Shown here piece by piece: positions 6,416 to 7,953 of a stretch of DNA of 7,953 nt. The stretch is from assembly GCA_021162325.1 (NCBI GenBank), contig JAGGYV010000043.1, positions 1-7,953 of the forward strand, in the 5' to 3' direction. The notes beneath the pieces were generated by a model, which saw only the letters and a list, made by a program, of their open reading frames with translations, had not been told where the DNA came from and searched no databases. Both the position numbers and the translations under genes were made by a program. This DNA comes from Desulfobacteraceae bacterium. Its GTDB lineage: Bacteria > Desulfobacterota > Desulfobacteria > Desulfobacterales > Desulfosalsimonadaceae. Position 1 is the stretch's first letter, and each line of letters starts with the position of its first letter.

Positions 6416-7573
6416 ATGAAATCATATAAATTCATTCTTGGCTCCCAGTATTTTTTATATTTTGGGGTGCTCGGTCTTTTTCTGCCGTATTTTAATTTAT
6501 ACTGCTATCACCTTGGTTTTTCCGGTTTTGAAATCGGCGTTCTGTCATCTGCACGGACATTGACAACCGCCCTTTTCCCCATGATCTGGGGGGCGCTGGC
6601 AGACCGATTCCTTATCCGGCGTCCCATCTATATTTTCTGCAACTTTATCAGCACCGCCATATGGGCGTTTTTTCTGCTGACAACCGACTTTTGGGCAATG
6701 CTTGCTATCACCGCCTTTTATGGATTTTTCTACGCACCGATCATCGCTTTTCTGGAATCATTTTCCATGGATCTTCTGGCACAGGAAAAAACCCGTTACG
6801 GGCAATTGCGCGCCTGGGGATCTTTAAGTTTTGTACTGATTGTCATTATCACAGGGCACCTGATCGATGCGCTTTCCACAGAAGTGATCATTGTTCTGAT
6901 TCTGGCCGGTTCCCTGATCCATTCATTTTTTTCCATCAAGATACCATCCGCCAAACAGGTACCCCAATCCACTTTTTCCGCAAGCGTCAAAACAATGCTC
7001 AACCGGCGGGTCATTATTTTTTTAACCGGTGCGTTTCTCATGCTGGTCAGCCACGGGACGTATTATGGTTTCTTTTCCATCCATCTTGAGCGCCTCGGCT
7101 TTTCCGGATCTTTTATCGGCATTGCCTGGGCGCTGGCGTCTATTGCTGAAATTGTTGTAATGATCAATTCCGAACAAATTTTAAAACGGTTTTCATATGA
7201 AAATATTCTGATTTTTTCTTTTATTGTTGCCGTTATCCGCTGGTCAATGCTCTACTATGCGACATCGGCTTTCCTGATTCTTTTTTCTCAGCTTCTCCAC
7301 GCCGCGACATACGGCGCATTTCATGTGGCTAGCATCCTGTATATGGATAAACTGGCACCAAAAAATGCCAAAACCCTGGGACAGGCAGTGAATAATGCCG
7401 TCACCTACGGCTTCGGGATTATGGCCGGATTTCTTTTTAACGGTTATTATTTTGAAATTATGGGCGCACCCGTGCTGTTCATTATCAGCGCAATACTGGC
7501 TTTTTTCGGCGGACTTCTTCTGTTTATAAATAAAATCATGAAAAAAAATGATTACCCATTTTCAAATGCTTAA
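6416..7573 (+). CDS. MFS transporter, HcaT-like
   Basis: The 385-residue product has about 12 hydrophobic segments and no signal peptide, as usual for the major facilitator superfamily. A motif-A-like GALADRFLIRRP (59-70) joins segments 2 and 3. RYGQLRAWGSLSF (127-139), HGTYYGFFSIHLERLGFSG (213-231), IRW (274-276) and LLHAATYGAFHVASILYM (293-310) match the layout of the MFS_1-like group that contains E. coli HcaT (3-phenylpropionate transporter) and nucleoside:proton symporters. Uptake of a small organic acid or nucleoside is plausible, but the substrate cannot be assigned. No Shine-Dalgarno precedes the ATG; the tqsA-like stop is 5 nt upstream, so translation is probably coupled. The sequence ends before a terminator-like hairpin. 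Confidence 0.9.
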   Translation: MKSYKFILGSQYFLYFGVLGLFLPYFNLYCYHLGFSGFEIGVLSSARTLTTALFPMIWGALADRFLIRRPIYIFCNFISTAIWAFFLLTTDFWAMLAITAFYGFFYAPIIAFLESFSMDLLAQEKTRYGQLRAWGSLSFVLIVIITGHLIDALSTEVIIVLILAGSLIHSFFSIKIPSAKQVPQSTFSASVKTMLNRRVIIFLTGAFLMLVSHGTYYGFFSIHLERLGFSGSFIGIAWALASIAEIVVMINSEQILKRFSYENILIFSFIVAVIRWSMLYYATSAFLILFSQLLHAATYGAFHVASILYMDKLAPKNAKTLGQAVNNAVTYGFGIMAGFLFNGYYFEIMGAPVLFIISAILAFFGGLLLFINKIMKKNDYPFSNA

Positions 7574-7600
7574 AACCAATCCCAACAAGACAATCGCCAT

Positions 7601-7639
7601 CAAATAAAACCAAAAACAGGCTCTTTGGTCATTTATTTG
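7601..7639 (+). terminator. AT-rich hairpin, probable operon terminator
   Basis: CAAATAAA plus ACCAAA (7601-7614) pairs with TTTGGT (7624-7629) and TTTATTTG (7632-7639), giving 14 base pairs with a two-base CA bulge and a nine-base loop. It begins 27 nt after the MFS stop codon. The T-rich descending arm replaces a classical T tail, so intrinsic termination is likely but not certain. Confidence 0.5.
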
Positions 7640-7641
7640 TA

Positions 7642-7670
7642 CCCGTTCACGGGGGCACAACTGCTGATGC
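7642..7670. repeat. Degenerate partial copy of element 3's left arm
   Basis: TTCACGGGGGCAC..GCTGATG (about 7646-7670) resembles TTCACAGGGTGCTGCAGATG (7697-7715) in direct orientation, allowing an insertion of several bases. It also contains a small CCCG-ttca-CGGG hairpin (7642-7653). It may be the remnant of an older element next to the intact one. Confidence 0.35.
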
Positions 7671-7687
7671 ACTTCCAACCGATAAAC

Positions 7688-7797
7688 TGTAAACATTCAC
7701 AGGGTGCTGCAGATGTGAGGCGCCGAGCGTATAGACGTACTTTTGTACTTCACGTGCTCGGCAACAAAGCAGATGAAGTGCCCTGTAAATGCTTACA
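7688..7797. repeat. Palindromic MITE-like element 3
   Basis: Arms 7688-7708 and 7777-7797 are inverted repeats matching at 17 of 21 positions (TGTAA.CATT.ACAGGG..CT). Inside, GCCGAGC (7722-7728) pairs with GCTCGGC (7756-7762), and the centre is GTAC-tttt-GTAC (7737-7748). Its right end is 6 nt from the stop codon of the partial minus-strand gene, so it may also form the 3' end of that transcript. No target-site duplication is obvious. Confidence 0.75.
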
Positions 7798-7803
7798 CTT
7801 ATT

Positions 7804-7953
7804 TTACTGCGGCAATCCCAGAACCATCCTGGAAACCATCTTGACCTTGTCCCATGTTCCTTTTTTATTTTTCATCAGGATTTCGTTCAACGCTTCAAAG
7901 GTTTTCGGCGGGATGGTCTCAATATCTTTTTTAATCAGCGATATGGCGTCAAA
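7804..7953 (-). CDS. C-terminal 49 residues of an unidentified protein (partial)
   Basis: An open frame enters from the right edge and ends at TAA (7806-7804). The visible residues read FDAISLIKKDIETIPPKTFE, then ALNEILMKNKKGTWDKVKM, then VSRMVLGLPQ. It is helical, basic and cytoplasmic-looking, with no motif that I recognise. The codon choice (a mix of GAA, AAA and GCG) and the absence of stops resemble the neighbouring genes. The start and most of the gene lie outside the window, so no function is proposed. Confidence 0.7.
   Translation of the reverse strand, partial: FDAISLIKKDIETIPPKTFEALNEILMKNKKGTWDKVKMVSRMVLGLPQ

Noticed and set aside
7642..7653. CCCG-ttca-CGGG hairpin as the MFS operon terminator
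   Set aside because: The stem is only four base pairs and is followed by G and C bases, not T. The 7601-7639 hairpin is a better candidate.

Overview
The window reads like the chromosome of a sulfate-reducer-type deltaproteobacterium (Desulfobacterales or a close relative). This is inferred from moderate GC, divergent gene style, abundant short palindromic elements, and an apparent selenoprotein gene, all common in that group. No rRNA, tRNA, CRISPR array or transposase gene is visible.

Layout. Positions 1-316 are non-coding and hold an inverted pair of REP-like hairpins and a good sigma-70-type promoter for a 60-residue protein (317-499, +). An imperfect palindromic element (about 511-657) fills the gap between that gene and the convergent polA. 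On the minus strand, read right to left, lie a signal-peptide-bearing DUF1573 protein (4946-4170), a HAD phosphatase (4160-3543), a second palindromic element (about 3373-3538) and full-length DNA polymerase I (3338-654). The first two are 9 nt apart and surely co-transcribed; polA may follow on the same transcript. The gap 4947-5363 carries the divergent control regions and a GCAGAG-type inverted repeat. On the plus strand, a TqsA-type AI-2E family membrane protein (5364-6410) is followed after 5 nt by an HcaT-like MFS transporter (6416-7573). A terminator-like hairpin, a third palindromic element (about 7688-7797) and the C-terminal 49 codons of an unidentified minus-strand gene (7953-7804) close the window.

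Main result. The DUF1573 gene is interrupted by one in-frame TGA (4730-4728, codon 73) at the position of the first cysteine of the family's conserved Cys-Gly-Cys motif. The frame then continues for 185 sense codons with the rest of the family fold. Twelve nt after the TGA is a perfect 7-bp hairpin whose loop starts with GG, 19 nt from the TGA to the loop, which is the geometry of a bacterial SECIS. The best reading is one exported selenoprotein with a Sec-Gly-Cys site, not two ORFs or a pseudogene.

Second result. Three palindromic elements with different outer arms but a related inner architecture each end within 0-7 nt of the stop codon of a minus-strand gene (polA, the HAD gene and the truncated gene). 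This suggests mobile palindromes that target, or act as, 3' ends of transcripts.
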